Below, one piece after another: positions 16,112 to 25,974 of a DNA stretch of 64,000 nucleotides. Position 1 is the stretch's first letter. Each line of letters begins with the position of its first letter. This stretch comes from Fibrisoma montanum. Its GTDB lineage: Bacteria; Bacteroidota; Bacteroidia; Cytophagales; Spirosomataceae. The position numbers and the translations under genes are program-made. The DNA lies in NCBI RefSeq assembly GCF_003583365.1, contig NZ_QXED01000001.1, positions 62,001 to 126,000 on the forward strand. Reading direction: 5' to 3'. Below the pieces are notes generated by a model. That model was not told where the DNA came from and did no database searches. It saw nothing but the letters and a program-made list of their open reading frames with translations.

Positions 16112-17794
16112 ATGACCAAGACCAAGCTGATCCCCCGTACTGACCAGGCTTATGAAACGCCCATGTTGATTAAGCACTTGGTGGCTCAATCCTTGAAATA
16201 CGAACCCCAACGCGAAATCGTTTATCGCGACCTGTTTCGAATGACGTACGTCGATTTTAACCGTCGGGTTCGTCAGCTTGCAAACGTACTCACCAATCTG
16301 GGCGTCGGTCCGGGCGACACCGTGGCTGTATTCGACTGGGACAGCCACCGGTACCTGGAGTGCTTCTTCGGCGTAACCAGTCTGGGGGCTATCCTTCACA
16401 CCATCAACGTCCGGCTGTCGCCGGCTCAGATTCTTTACACAATGAATCATGCTGAAGACAGGATTGTGCTGATTCATGAAGATTTCCTGCCAATTCTACA
16501 AGGCATTAAAGGCCAGTTGACGACAGTAAGCCAGTTTGTTTTGATTAGCGATAAGGTGTATACCGATTCGCCGGAGGTAGCTGTTCCGGATGGTTTTGAG
16601 GGTGAATACGAACGCTTGTTAAAAGAAGCCTCCGACCAGTTCGACTTCCCTGATTTTGACGAAAACACCTGGGCCACTACGTTCTATACAACCGGTACCA
16701 CCGGCCAACCCAAAGGTGTTTACTTCTCTCACCGGCAGTTGTTTATGCATACCATGGGGCTGCTCAGCTACGTGGTTGGTTATGAAGCCGTGCCGTTCCG
16801 ATCGGCTGCCGATGTCTACATGCCCATTACACCCATGTTCCATGTCCATGCTTGGGGCTTCCCGTTCCTGGCTACCATGCTGTCGGTGAAGCAGGTGTAT
16901 CCCGGTCGGTACGAACCTGAAATGTTGCTTCGGCTGCTGCTCAAAGAAGGCGTTACGTTGTCGCACTGCGTTCCAACAATCCTGAACATGCTCGTCACGA
17001 GTCCGGTAGCAAAACAGGTCGACCTGAGCCGCTGGAAAGTCATCATTGGGGGGTCGGCGCTTACCAAGGGGCTCGCCCGGGCCGCGCTGGAGCTAAACAT
17101 TTCGGTGTACGCCGGTTATGGCATGTCCGAAACCGCCCCGGTGCTAACCATTACGTACCTGAATGATCAGGAAAAGCCGCTTCCTATCAACGAGCAGGTT
17201 GAACTACGGGCCCGTGCCGGCCGGATCGCTCCGTTTGTTGACCTTCGACTGGTCGACGAAAACGGAAACGATGTTCCGCATGATGGGCAGTCGCTGGGCG
17301 AGGTTGTTGTCCATGCGCCCTGGCTCACGCAGGGCTACTACAAAGAACCCGAGCGAAGTGCCGAACTCTGGCGCGATGGCTGGCTGCACACTGGCGACGT
17401 AGCGACCATTACGCCCGACAACTGGCTTCAGATTGCCGACCGAACCAAAGACGTAATCAAAACCGGTGGCGAATGGATTTCATCGCTTGAAATTGAAGAT
17501 TTGCTTTCGCAGACGGTCGGAGTGGCCGAAGCGGCCGTCGTTGGCCTTCCTGACGATAAATGGGGGGAGCGTCCGCACGCGCTCATCGTTCGAAAACCCG
17601 ACGCAGCAGAAGTAACAGCTGATCAGATTAGAACAAGTCTGCTGGAGAAAGTTCAGCGGGGCGAACTGAACAAATGGTACGTACCCGACCGCATTGTGTT
17701 TGTACCGGAGATACCCAAGACGAGCGTTGGAAAGATTGATAAGAAGAAGATTCGCTCGGAGATGAAAGATTTAATCTTAGGGATTTCGGCTTAG
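16112..17794 (+). CDS. Fatty-acid--CoA ligase (AMP-forming)
   Basis: Adenylate-forming acyl-CoA synthetase of 560 residues. The AMP-binding P-loop is TTFYTTGTTGQPKG, followed by the core motif YAGYGMSETAP, the GEVVVHAPWLTQGYY segment, and the hinge region LHTGDVA... with DRTKDVIKTGGEWIS. The C-terminal lysine is in KTSVGKIDKK. This pattern fits the medium/long-chain fatty acyl-CoA synthetases of the DitJ/alkK-like group. It would activate fatty acids for beta-oxidation or lipid remodelling. The 16112 ATG lies 265 bp downstream of the divergent astacin gene; an imperfect inverted repeat follows the stop. Confidence 0.93.
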   Translation: MTKTKLIPRTDQAYETPMLIKHLVAQSLKYEPQREIVYRDLFRMTYVDFNRRVRQLANVLTNLGVGPGDTVAVFDWDSHRYLECFFGVTSLGAILHTINVRLSPAQILYTMNHAEDRIVLIHEDFLPILQGIKGQLTTVSQFVLISDKVYTDSPEVAVPDGFEGEYERLLKEASDQFDFPDFDENTWATTFYTTGTTGQPKGVYFSHRQLFMHTMGLLSYVVGYEAVPFRSAADVYMPITPMFHVHAWGFPFLATMLSVKQVYPGRYEPEMLLRLLLKEGVTLSHCVPTILNMLVTSPVAKQVDLSRWKVIIGGSALTKGLARAALELNISVYAGYGMSETAPVLTITYLNDQEKPLPINEQVELRARAGRIAPFVDLRLVDENGNDVPHDGQSLGEVVVHAPWLTQGYYKEPERSAELWRDGWLHTGDVATITPDNWLQIADRTKDVIKTGGEWISSLEIEDLLSQTVGVAEAAVVGLPDDKWGERPHALIVRKPDAAEVTADQIRTSLLEKVQRGELNKWYVPDRIVFVPEIPKTSVGKIDKKKIRSEMKDLILGISA

Positions 17795-17799
17795 GATGT

Positions 17800-17877
17800 A
17801 AACGCAGAGATCGCTGAGTTACGCACAGAGAACACAGAGTTTCCGTATTTTGCGTTTCACTCAGCGATCTCTCGTTT
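17800..17877. repeat. ACGCAGAG-type intergenic inverted repeat
   Basis: The arm at 17800-17819 (AAACGCAGAGATCGCTGAGT) is complementary to 17859-17877 except for one inserted base. The arms occupy nearly the whole gap between the acyl-CoA ligase and the phosphoesterase gene. The same AACGCAGAG word is found in the repeat at 37480-37560. Confidence 0.75.
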
Positions 17878-17882
17878 GAACC

Positions 17883-18374
17883 ATGACTCGAATTGGCCTT
17901 ATTTCCGATACGCACAGTTACCTCGACCCTCAGGTATTTACTTATTTCGATACCTGCGACGAAATCTGGCACGCGGGCGATGTAGGATCGTTGGCTGTGC
18001 TGGAACAGCTTAAGGGTTTCAAGCCGGTCAGGGCCGTTTGTGGGAATATCGACCAGGAAACCGGTGCCCTGCCTGCTCACCTCCGATTTACGCTGGAAGG
18101 GTTCGACATCTGGATGACTCACATCGGCGGGGCACCGCCCAAGTACAATCCAGTTGTCCGGCCCAACTTACAGATCAATACCCCGGACCTGTTCATTTGT
18201 GGCCATTCGCACATTCTGAAAATTGTGCGTGACCCGAACCTGCCGGGTCTGTTGTACATGAATCCCGGGGCCGCCGGGAAAACCGGCTTTCACCAGATGC
18301 GGACTATTGTTCGGTTTTCGCTCGATGACCGGCAAATCATGGATATGCAGGCAATCGAGCTGGGCAAAAAATAA
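17883..18374 (+). CDS. YfcE/MJ0936-like metallophosphoesterase
   Basis: Cytoplasmic calcineurin-like phosphodiesterase of 163 residues. All family metal-binding motifs are visible: ISDTHS near the N-terminus, HAGDVG, GNID, THIGG and CGHSH. The single-domain length matches YfcE. Members hydrolyse model phosphodiesters; the natural substrate is unknown. The ATG is 5 bp after the right arm of an inverted repeat. The stop codon is embedded in the left arm of a strong terminator. Confidence 0.92.
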   Translation: MTRIGLISDTHSYLDPQVFTYFDTCDEIWHAGDVGSLAVLEQLKGFKPVRAVCGNIDQETGALPAHLRFTLEGFDIWMTHIGGAPPKYNPVVRPNLQINTPDLFICGHSHILKIVRDPNLPGLLYMNPGAAGKTGFHQMRTIVRFSLDDRQIMDMQAIELGKK

Positions 18375-18404
18375 GGCCGGTGTGAACACCGGCCTTATTT
18401 TTTA
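18371..18404. terminator. Bidirectional terminator between yfcE-like gene and ftsH
   Basis: Perfect 12-bp stem (18371-18382 with 18387-18398), 4-base loop, then a T tract. The phosphoesterase stop codon lies inside the left arm. Confidence 0.92.
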
Positions 18405-18420
18405 TCTATTAGCAAATGGA

Positions 18421-20442
18421 TTACATGGGTAGCGATTGAGGCTCCGTTTCGGCGGGTTTAGCCTCGCGGCCGATCTCCTCTTTTACCTCTGCTCCTTTGT
18501 TTTTGTATGCCTGATAAACCGTTTCGCGTTCGAACGGCCGCTTGCCGATCAACCGTTCCAGGTCATTCTGGTACAGTATTTCTTTTTCGAGCAGCTCCTT
18601 AGCAATGATATCCAAGGCTCCGCGCTTCTGGCTCAACATTTCTTTCGTCCGGTTGTAGGCCTGATCAACGATCTTGCGAACTTCTTCGTCGATATGCTTG
18701 GCTGTTTCTTCCGAATACGGCTTATTGAACGAATATTCTGACTGCTTTGAATCGTAGAAAGAAACGTTGCCGATCACATCGTTCATACCGTACATCGTCA
18801 CCATGCTGTACGCCAGCTTTGTGATACGTTCAAGATCGCTCAGCGCCCCCGTCGAAATCTTACCGAACACGAGGTCTTCGGCCGCCCGTCCGCCCAGCGC
18901 CATGCACATTTCGTCCATGAGCTGCTCAGTCCGATACAGGTACTGCTCACGCGGAAGGTACTGCGCATAGCCCAGCGCGGCCACACCACGCGGCACAATC
19001 GTTACCTTTACGAGTGGGTCGGCGTGTTCAAGATACCAGCCCGCTACCGCGTGACCGGCTTCATGGAAGGCCACAATCTCTTTCTCTTCGGGTGAGATGA
19101 TCTTGTTCTTCTTTTCCAGACCACCAATTACACGGTCCATCGCGTCCTGGAAGTCCTGCATTTCGATCAGTTCTTTATCACGACGAGCGGCAATCAGGGC
19201 GGCTTCGTTACATACGTTTGCAATTTCAGCCCCCGCGAAACCAGGTGTTTGAGCAGCCAGATCTTTCGGCTCCACATCCTGAGACAGTTTCAATGGCTTC
19301 AGGTGGACCTTAAAGATGGCTTCACGCCCAACGATGTCCGGCTTATCAATGCTGATCTGGCGGTCGAAACGGCCAGGACGCTGCAACGCCGGGTCCAGTA
19401 CGTCCGGACGGTTGGTAGCGGCCAGGATGATGATACCGGAGTCGGTAGCAAAACCATCCATCTCCACCAACAGCGAGTTCAGCGTATTTTCCCGTTCGTC
19501 GTTGGCGCCCGGCATAGAACCCCGGCCCCGCGAACGACCCACGGCGTCAATTTCGTCGATGAAGATGATACACGGCGCTTTCTCTTTGGCCTGCTTGAAC
19601 AGGTCACGTACCCGGGCAGCCCCAACGCCCACGAACATCTCGACGAAGTCGGAGCCTGACAGGGAGAAGAACGGTACCCCGGCTTCGCCCGCGACAGCCT
19701 TTGCCAGCAGAGTCTTACCGGTACCTGGAGGGCCGATCAGGAGTGCGCCTTTAGGGATCTTGGCTCCCAGCTTCGTAAACTTGGTCGGATTCTTCAGGTA
19801 ATCGACAATCTCTTTAATCTCCTCTTTGGCTTCGTCAAGGCCAGCTACGTCGTTGAACGTAATTTTCACCTTGTTTTCGGCATCAAACAGGGCAGCCCGC
19901 GACTTACCGATGTTGAATATCTGGCCACCAGGTCCACCGGCGCCGGACATCCGGCCCAACAGAAAATACATAGCCAGGATCATGATAATCAGGAAGCCCC
20001 AGGTGCCAATCCACTGGCTCCAGTCGCCCCGCTGTTCAAATCGATAATCAATCTTCTCGTTGTCGGGAAGGCCCTGCTGCAACTCATCAAGGTCTTTCTT
20101 GAAAGTTTCGCCTGAGGCAATCTGGAACTGGAAGTGCGGCCCATGGTTAGCCCCAAAATACGGCTTATCGGAGAAGTACCCCCGGTATTTCGGACTTTGT
20201 GCAGCTTGCTGGGTGAGTGTTACCTCGGCAATTTTGTCATTGACCACCACTACCTCGGCGACTTCACGATCCTTCACCATTCGCTCAAAGCGCTTCTGCG
20301 AGATTTCGCGGGTGGCGCTGCTTTTGTTGAAGAATGTAATCCCCAGGATAGCGGCAATCAGTAAAGCGACAATCCACCCCTGGAAGTTAGGTTTACGCGG
20401 CCCCCGGGGTGCTAACGGATTTCTATTGTTGTTTTCTGACAT
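18421..20442 (-). CDS. ftsH: ATP-dependent zinc metalloprotease FtsH
   Basis: Membrane-anchored AAA+ protease of 673 residues that degrades misfolded membrane proteins and some regulators. TM1 is at about residues 23-38 and TM2 at about 145-163, enclosing the extracytoplasmic domain. The Walker A motif GPPGTGKT is at 237-244, the Walker B motif is IIFIDEIDA, the SRH is in [12 protein letters not shown], and the zinc-binding HEAGH is at 460-464. It ends in a charged tail. Co-directional with rsfS, whose stop is 151 bp upstream, so the two probably form an operon, an arrangement I recall as common in Bacteroidota. Confidence 0.97.
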   Translation of the reverse strand: MSENNNRNPLAPRGPRKPNFQGWIVALLIAAILGITFFNKSSATREISQKRFERMVKDREVAEVVVVNDKIAEVTLTQQAAQSPKYRGYFSDKPYFGANHGPHFQFQIASGETFKKDLDELQQGLPDNEKIDYRFEQRGDWSQWIGTWGFLIIMILAMYFLLGRMSGAGGPGGQIFNIGKSRAALFDAENKVKITFNDVAGLDEAKEEIKEIVDYLKNPTKFTKLGAKIPKGALLIGPPGTGKTLLAKAVAGEAGVPFFSLSGSDFVEMFVGVGAARVRDLFKQAKEKAPCIIFIDEIDAVGRSRGRGSMPGANDERENTLNSLLVEMDGFATDSGIIILAATNRPDVLDPALQRPGRFDRQISIDKPDIVGREAIFKVHLKPLKLSQDVEPKDLAAQTPGFAGAEIANVCNEAALIAARRDKELIEMQDFQDAMDRVIGGLEKKNKIISPEEKEIVAFHEAGHAVAGWYLEHADPLVKVTIVPRGVAALGYAQYLPREQYLYRTEQLMDEMCMALGGRAAEDLVFGKISTGALSDLERITKLAYSMVTMYGMNDVIGNVSFYDSKQSEYSFNKPYSEETAKHIDEEVRKIVDQAYNRTKEMLSQKRGALDIIAKELLEKEILYQNDLERLIGKRPFERETVYQAYKNKGAEVKEEIGREAKPAETEPQSLPM

Positions 20443-20593
20443 TTCCTCAGGTTGTACAAACGGATTTCATTGGGTAACACCGTTTCGAAGGTGAATGTTT
20501 CTCTGACGAAACGGTTCGGACAGGCGGTTTATATGTTCAATAAACGGTTGATTGAAACCGACCTGTTCGCATTGGCTCAATCAACCGATAAAC

Positions 20594-20989
20594 TTAGGCA
20601 GCCGTTGTTAAAACCGGCTCATCGACGTAGTGAATTTCGGCATCGCCCCAGAGCTGCTCCAGGTCGTAGAAAGACCGGCGGTCTTTCTTGAACACGTGCG
20701 CCACAACATCGACATAATCCAGCAGAATCCATTCACGGTTCAGTTTTCCTTCCTTGTGCCAGGGATCCTGATGGCTGGCTTTATACACTTCCTCTTCGAT
20801 GGAGGTTGAAATTGCGTCAATCTGCGTGTCGGAGTTACCCGAACAAATGACAAAGTAATCACAAATGGCATTCTTTACGTTCCGCAGGTCCATCACAACA
20901 ACGTCGGTGGCTTTTTTTTCCTGCATTCCTTTCACGACGAGGTCGCGCAATTGTTCGGCGGTAACGTGGTTATTGTTGTTAATTCTCAT
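20594..20989 (-). CDS. rsfS: Ribosomal silencing factor RsfS
   Basis: Protein of 131 residues that binds L14 of the large ribosomal subunit and blocks subunit joining in stationary phase or starvation. It shows the family's features: DVVVMDLRNV, the CDYFVICSGNSDTQIDAI segment, and EWILLDYVDVVAHVF near the C-terminus. The length is typical. It is first in the rsfS-ftsH unit and divergent from birA, with a 114-bp gap. Confidence 0.95.
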   Translation of the reverse strand: MRINNNNHVTAEQLRDLVVKGMQEKKATDVVVMDLRNVKNAICDYFVICSGNSDTQIDAISTSIEEEVYKASHQDPWHKEGKLNREWILLDYVDVVAHVFKKDRRSFYDLEQLWGDAEIHYVDEPVLTTAA

Positions 20990-21103
20990 GCTTTCGGTTT
21001 AACATTGCACCATAAGCCAACCAGCGGGTACATTGCCATCCAGACATCTATGTGCTGTTTTTGCACCATTCATTAGCTTCCCTTCACTAAACTAAACAAA
21101 AAT

Positions 21104-21868
21104 TTGTACAAAATCTATCCCAAATCCTTTTTTGTTGGACAAAATACCAAATATCTGCCAAGCTGTCAGTCAACCAACGACGAGGCAGCCCAACTCATTG
21201 CCCAACATGACCCTATCGAAGGGACTATTGTCATTACTGACCGACAAATAGCCGGTCGCGGGCAGCGGGGGAACCACTGGGAGGCTACGGCTGGTCAAAA
21301 CCTGACATTTTCGCTGATTCTACGCCCAACCTTCCTGAACGCCAGCGAACAGTTCTGGCTAAACATGGCCGTTTCGCTCGGCATCTTCGATACACTTAGC
21401 CCCCTGATCGGCGACGAACTGCGTATTAAGTGGCCCAATGATATATACGTAGAAAAACAGAAGTTGGGTGGTATCCTGATCGAAAATATCTTACAAGGTT
21501 ATAATCTGGCGTGGTCGGTGGTGGGTATTGGCTTAAATATCAACCAGACGGAGTTCATGTACGCCAACGCTACGTCGCTGCAACAACAGGCCCCTCTCCT
21601 GAGTGGTTATGACTTACCTGGTCTGCTGGCTCAACTAAGCGAAAAACTGGAGCAGCGCTACCTCCAGCTCCGGGCGGGCCAGCGCGGTACGCTGCGGGCG
21701 GCTTACCTGCAAACTCTGTTCCGGTATCAGGAAGAACACTGGTTCGCGGCCAATCAGATGCGTTTTCGGGGCGTTATCACCGGTATTGATGAAGCCGGAC
21801 GACTGGCTATTGCGGTTGATGGCCAGATGCGCTATTTCGGCTTTAAGGAAGTGGAGTTTATTTTATAA
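21104..21868 (+). CDS. birA: Biotin--[acetyl-CoA carboxylase] ligase
   Basis: Attaches biotin to the carrier protein of biotin-dependent carboxylases, via biotinyl-AMP, in the cytoplasm. The protein has 254 residues. The catalytic GRGQRG motif is at residues 51-56, followed by the KWPND and KLGGIL motifs. The N-terminal DNA-binding domain of bifunctional BirA is absent, so it is a monofunctional ligase. The start is unusual: no ATG lies between an in-frame stop at 21074 and conserved sequence, so TTG at 21104 was chosen (first residues MYKIYP, as I recall in relatives). It is convergent to the PafA-like gene. Confidence 0.92.
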   Translation: MYKIYPKSFFVGQNTKYLPSCQSTNDEAAQLIAQHDPIEGTIVITDRQIAGRGQRGNHWEATAGQNLTFSLILRPTFLNASEQFWLNMAVSLGIFDTLSPLIGDELRIKWPNDIYVEKQKLGGILIENILQGYNLAWSVVGIGLNINQTEFMYANATSLQQQAPLLSGYDLPGLLAQLSEKLEQRYLQLRAGQRGTLRAAYLQTLFRYQEEHWFAANQMRFRGVITGIDEAGRLAIAVDGQMRYFGFKEVEFIL

Positions 21869-21870
21869 AT

Positions 21871-21925
21871 GAACGGGGGCGGCATGATGGCAGGTTCAGA
21901 CCCTGACACTATTCCGCCCCTGTTC
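21871..21925. terminator. Inverted repeat between birA and phosphatase gene
   Basis: A 12-bp arm (21871-21882) pairs with 21914-21925 with one G-T wobble. It sits between two convergent genes and probably terminates both. Confidence 0.5.
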
Positions 21926-21951
21926 GTTCAGAATATGACGTTACTCCATTG

Positions 21952-23616
21952 CTACTTCAGGGCTTCTTCTACGGGATGACCAATGCTGCCGCTGGGTTCA
22001 AGAATGCCCAGTAAGGCCGCAAGCGTCGGGGCAATGTCGGCGATCTGCGTCCGGCGGACAGTCTGGCCCGGCCGAACCCCCCAGCCATACAGCAGGAAGG
22101 GTACGTGGGTATCATAGGCGTAGGTTGTGCCGTGCGTGGTTCCTTTCGTCCGGCCCTCAAACCAGCCCGACTGGAACATGACGTAGAAGTCGCCACTGCG
22201 TTTGGGGTGGTACACATTCCGCAGCATGTTCAGCTGGATTTCCGGAAACGCTTCGGCGCCCAGATTATTCAGATTCAGTACATTGATCACCCCTTTCTGA
22301 TTGAGCAGCGTGCTTTTGATGAGCTCATATACTTCCTGAATGGCGATCTTCTTCTCGGCCAGCAACGCGTGGTTGAGATAGACCTGCTGGTTGAAGTAAG
22401 TCAGCATCCACTGCCCGGGACCGTAGGCTTTCGCCAGCGCAGCTTTTACGGCATCTCCTACCTCGCCGTAGCTTTTCACGTCGGCCGGAATCCGGTACGT
22501 CTTTGCGAACCCCGGTACGTCGGCGACGCCGTGATCGGCCGACAGGAAGGCCGTCCATTCACCTTTCCCGACCGTAGCATCCAGTTGGTTGAACAGATCG
22601 GCCAGCTGGCGGTCGAGCCGGATGTAGTTATCTTCCGTTTCGACGGCATGCGTGCCGAACGCGTGGCCGATGTAGTCGGGCGAAGAAAAGCTAACGCAAA
22701 GCAGGTCCGTTACGTTGTCCTGACCGAGTTGTTCACCTTTCAGCGCAGCCAGCGCAAACTCTTTGGTGATCTGATCGCCGTACGGGCTGGTCCGTAGAAT
22801 TTCGTATTTGCTCCCACCCGACGTAGCAACAAATTCGTGCGGAAAAACGGCTTTGGACTCACCCGTCAGAGCGGCTTCAAATGCCTGATCGTCGGTCGTA
22901 CTTTCGGTGTATTGATTCATGGCCAGCAGCGGTTCCCACTTCTGGCTCAGGAATTTATCGCCCAGTTTGCGGTTGTTGAACGCCTGCACCCAGTCCGGCA
23001 ACTCGCTCTGGTAGAACGAACTGCTGATGAAGTTACCGTCTTTCGAGTCGAACCAGTAGGCTGCGTTGGCCGCATGGCCGGCAGGCAGGATAGCGCCCCG
23101 GTCTTTCAGTGCAATACCGATCACTTTAGCCTGGCCGTCGGTAGCCAGTTTCAACTGATCGCCGATGGTAGTTACCAGCAGGTTGCGGGGCGACATTTTT
23201 CCGGCCGTTCCGCTGTTGCCGACGGTACTAACGGTGGTATCTTCGGCGCAGTACACCATCCGCCCCAGCGTACGGTCGTAAAAGTCGTTGCCGACAATCC
23301 CGTTCAGCGCCGGGGCCGAACCTGTGTAGATAGCTGCATGACCCGGACCGGTATAGGTGGCAGCGTAATGGTAGTGATTATTACGGCAGTTGAACCCCTC
23401 ATCCATCAGCCGCCGAAAACCGGCCGTTCCGTATTTAGTGTAGTATCGATATAAATAATCGTACCGCATCTGATCGACCACAATGCCTACGACAAGCTTA
23501 GGACGGTCGGGGAAACGGGTGGTGGGGGCTGCTTTTTTCGACTGGGCAAACGTAGTACAGGCCATGGCGAGGAAGGACAACCCACCGGCCAACCGAAGAA
23601 GTCTTGCTGACAACAT
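21952..23616 (-). CDS. PafA-like alkaline phosphatase
   Basis: Exported phosphatase of the alkaline-phosphatase superfamily, 554 residues, with a signal peptide (cleavage probably after TTFA, residue 24). The metal and catalytic residues of the PafA type can be placed: D48 (VVDQM), the nucleophilic Thr in ATYTGPGH (T89 by spacing), N110, and the KDR pair K171/R173 that marks phosphomonoesterases of this group. The second metal site includes SADHG. It is expected to release phosphate from periplasmic or extracellular organophosphates. No Pho-box can be assigned. It is monocistronic and convergent to birA. Confidence 0.92.
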   Translation of the reverse strand: MLSARLLRLAGGLSFLAMACTTFAQSKKAAPTTRFPDRPKLVVGIVVDQMRYDYLYRYYTKYGTAGFRRLMDEGFNCRNNHYHYAATYTGPGHAAIYTGSAPALNGIVGNDFYDRTLGRMVYCAEDTTVSTVGNSGTAGKMSPRNLLVTTIGDQLKLATDGQAKVIGIALKDRGAILPAGHAANAAYWFDSKDGNFISSSFYQSELPDWVQAFNNRKLGDKFLSQKWEPLLAMNQYTESTTDDQAFEAALTGESKAVFPHEFVATSGGSKYEILRTSPYGDQITKEFALAALKGEQLGQDNVTDLLCVSFSSPDYIGHAFGTHAVETEDNYIRLDRQLADLFNQLDATVGKGEWTAFLSADHGVADVPGFAKTYRIPADVKSYGEVGDAVKAALAKAYGPGQWMLTYFNQQVYLNHALLAEKKIAIQEVYELIKSTLLNQKGVINVLNLNNLGAEAFPEIQLNMLRNVYHPKRSGDFYVMFQSGWFEGRTKGTTHGTTYAYDTHVPFLLYGWGVRPGQTVRRTQIADIAPTLAALLGILEPSGSIGHPVEEALK

Positions 23617-23851
23617 GCGCTATTGAATATCAAAGAGTAATTTGTCCGCAAAGATACGTAAGGTTTCAGCGGAGACCGAACATCACTACGTTTGTTAACG
23701 TTCAGGCAACAAGCCCGTAGCTTCAGCTTCGTTGGGATGTCATACTCCGTTAGAAAAGTAAGTATATGGCGGGTATAACATTTTGCCGAAAAGCGCGCTT
23801 ATACACAGGCCAGCCACTAGCTACCTCTACGTTATCCAGTAGTTATGTTGC

Positions 23852-24640
23852 ATGTTTATGATTGATATTTCGGAACCGATTCGTTTCTGGCTAACAGCCC
23901 TGGGGTTCTTTATCGGCATATTTGGGCGCTACGTGCTGTTTTCGGTTACCTTCTGGTGGCTGTTTAACATCACCATGAAAGAGCAGTTTGCTCACCGTGA
24001 AGTACAGACCCGTCCCCGACGCCCCTATCAGCACCTTCGGGAAATTGGCTGGTCGGGGCTGACATCCCTGATTTTTACGGCCATGGCGATGGGTATGCTG
24101 CTTGCCTGGCAGGCGGGCTACACCCGCATCTACACTAACCTGTCGGATTACCCGTGGTATTGGTACCCGATCAGCATTCTGCTGGTGTTGTTTCTGCACG
24201 AAACGTACTACTATTGGCTGCACCGCTGGATGCACCGGCCCGGTGTGTACCGCTGGATTCATAAAACGCATCACGACAGCATCACGACGTCGGCCTGGAC
24301 CTCGTTTTCGTTTCATCCTATTGAAAGTACGCTACAGGCCATTATCATTCCCGCCCTGATGTTTCTGCTTCCATTGCACATCACGGCCGCAGGTATTGTG
24401 CTGCTGATTATGACCATTTCGAGCGCCATTAACCACCTGAATACCGAAATTTACCCACGCGATTTCGACCGGCACTGGCTCGGCCGCTGGCTGATCGGTG
24501 CTACGCATCACGGCCTGCACCACTCACAGTTCCGCTACAACTACGGACTTTATTTCACATTCTGGGATAGGTGGATGAAAACGGAAAGCCCGGACTTTCA
24601 CAAGCTGTTTTCGCAGAAGACAACCAGCCGGAAGAAGTAG
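23852..24640 (+). CDS. Sterol desaturase/fatty acid hydroxylase family protein
   Basis: Integral membrane di-iron oxygenase of 262 residues. Four to five hydrophobic segments surround the histidine clusters HETYYYWLHRWMH, IHKTHHDS, NHLNTE and THHGLHHSQF, which is the FA_hydroxylase pattern. Bacterial members hydroxylate or desaturate lipids of unknown identity, and a role in hopanoid, carotenoid or alkylglycerol metabolism cannot be separated by sequence. The first ATG (23852) gives MFMIDI, and a second ATG two codons on is equally possible. The stop codon lies in the left arm of a long inverted repeat. Confidence 0.9.
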   Translation: MFMIDISEPIRFWLTALGFFIGIFGRYVLFSVTFWWLFNITMKEQFAHREVQTRPRRPYQHLREIGWSGLTSLIFTAMAMGMLLAWQAGYTRIYTNLSDYPWYWYPISILLVLFLHETYYYWLHRWMHRPGVYRWIHKTHHDSITTSAWTSFSFHPIESTLQAIIIPALMFLLPLHITAAGIVLLIMTISSAINHLNTEIYPRDFDRHWLGRWLIGATHHGLHHSQFRYNYGLYFTFWDRWMKTESPDFHKLFSQKTTSRKK

Positions 24641-24716
24641 TTTAGTGGGTTTGTGGTTTGTAGTTCGTAGTTTAACATTCCAATGACGAACTACAAACCA
24701 CAAACTTACTAAACTA
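24638..24716. repeat. GTTTGTGG-type intergenic inverted repeat (31-bp arms)
   Basis: 24638-24668 is complementary to 24686-24716 with two mismatches, and the loop is 17 bases. It includes the stop codon of the upstream gene and fills the gap to the convergent prenyl synthase, so it is probably a bidirectional terminator. Confidence 0.9.
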
Positions 24717-24727
24717 TAAATCCACCC

Positions 24728-25702
24728 TTATTTACTCCGCTCGATCGTGTACTGAACCAACTGTTCCAGCGACCTGCGGTACGTTGACTCCGGAAAGGTT
24801 TCCAGCAGGCCGTGCGCTTCGGCTACGTACTGGTTCATGGCTTTAGTAGCGTATTCGATGCCTCCCGACAACTTAACGAAATCAATTACTTCGGCTACTT
24901 TGCGGGGGTTATCGCTTTCGTTCTTGACGATGTTGATCATCCGGCGTTTCTTCCAGTAATCGGCCTGACGCAGTGCGTAGATCAGGGGCAGCGTCATTTT
25001 TTTCTCCTTGATGTCAATACCCAGCGGCTTGCCGACTTCGGCCGTACCGTAGTCGAACAGGTCGTCTTTGATCTGAAACGCAATCCCTACTTTTTCGCCG
25101 AATAGCCGGGCCTTTTCGGTAACCTCCTTATCAACCAGGGCCGACCGGGCACCAACCGCGCAGCAAGCCGCAATCAGCGAAGCGGTTTTCTGCCGGATGA
25201 TTTCGTAGTACACATCCTCGGTTATGTCGAGCCGACGGGCTTTTTCGATTTGGAGGAGTTCGCCTTCACTGATTTCCCGCACGGCCGTCGAAACAATCTG
25301 GAGCAGGTCAAAATCGTTATTATCGACCGATAGGAGCAGCCCCCGCGAAAGCAGGTAGTCGCCCACCAGCACGGCTACTTTGTTCTTCCAGAGCGCATTG
25401 ATGGAGAAAAAACCGCGTCGGTAGTTCGAATCGTCGACTACGTCGTCGTGAACGAGTGTGGCGGTATGCAGTAGTTCAATGAGAGCCGCCCCACGGTAGG
25501 TCGATTCGGTGATCTGGCCACAGACGCCCGCCGTCAGAAAGACGAACATCGGGCGCAGCTGCTTGCCCTTCCGTTTCACGATGTAATTCATGATCTGGTC
25601 GAGCAGCATGACGTCGCTCTTCATCAAGTCCCGGAATTTCTGCTCGAACAACACCATTTCGGCAGCTATCGGGGCTTGTATATCGGCGACGGTTAACGAC
25701 AT
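24728..25702 (-). CDS. Polyprenyl diphosphate synthase
   Basis: Trans-prenyltransferase of 324 residues that elongates allylic diphosphates with isopentenyl diphosphate. The first Asp-rich motif is DDVVD at residues 86-90 and the second is DDLFD at 213-217. Residues before the first motif (ALIELLHTATLVH) are small, which fits a long-chain product such as the menaquinone side chain. The conserved GKQLRP segment is at 46-51. Chain length is inferred only. It is monocistronic. Confidence 0.93.
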   Translation of the reverse strand: MSLTVADIQAPIAAEMVLFEQKFRDLMKSDVMLLDQIMNYIVKRKGKQLRPMFVFLTAGVCGQITESTYRGAALIELLHTATLVHDDVVDDSNYRRGFFSINALWKNKVAVLVGDYLLSRGLLLSVDNNDFDLLQIVSTAVREISEGELLQIEKARRLDITEDVYYEIIRQKTASLIAACCAVGARSALVDKEVTEKARLFGEKVGIAFQIKDDLFDYGTAEVGKPLGIDIKEKKMTLPLIYALRQADYWKKRRMINIVKNESDNPRKVAEVIDFVKLSGGIEYATKAMNQYVAEAHGLLETFPESTYRRSLEQLVQYTIERSK

Positions 25703-25974
25703 TTTCTGGTTAGTAAGTGCATTCGTCAGTACAGAGAAAACCGCAGGGACTTCAGTAAGGTTCTGGCCTCAATCCGGGGGATGCCCCGCCGGTGCCGCCT
25801 TTCTGACTTGCGTTCGTACTGACCTAATTTCCGGCAAGTATAGTAAGGAATGAGCAGACCGAAAAAAGCCGCTTAGAAAAGGAATGACCATACCCTAAAC
25901 CCTTAATCGGTTTCACTTTGTTTATCCAACAAAATGCTACAACTTACTGACTATATACCATCGTTCAATCATTA

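Noticed and set aside
23852-24640. Carotenoid hydroxylase (CrtZ) feeding the rhodopsin antenna
   Set aside because: CrtZ is much shorter (about 170 residues); this belongs to the broader sterol-desaturase/FA-hydroxylase family and lies 9.5 kb away, so the link cannot be supported.
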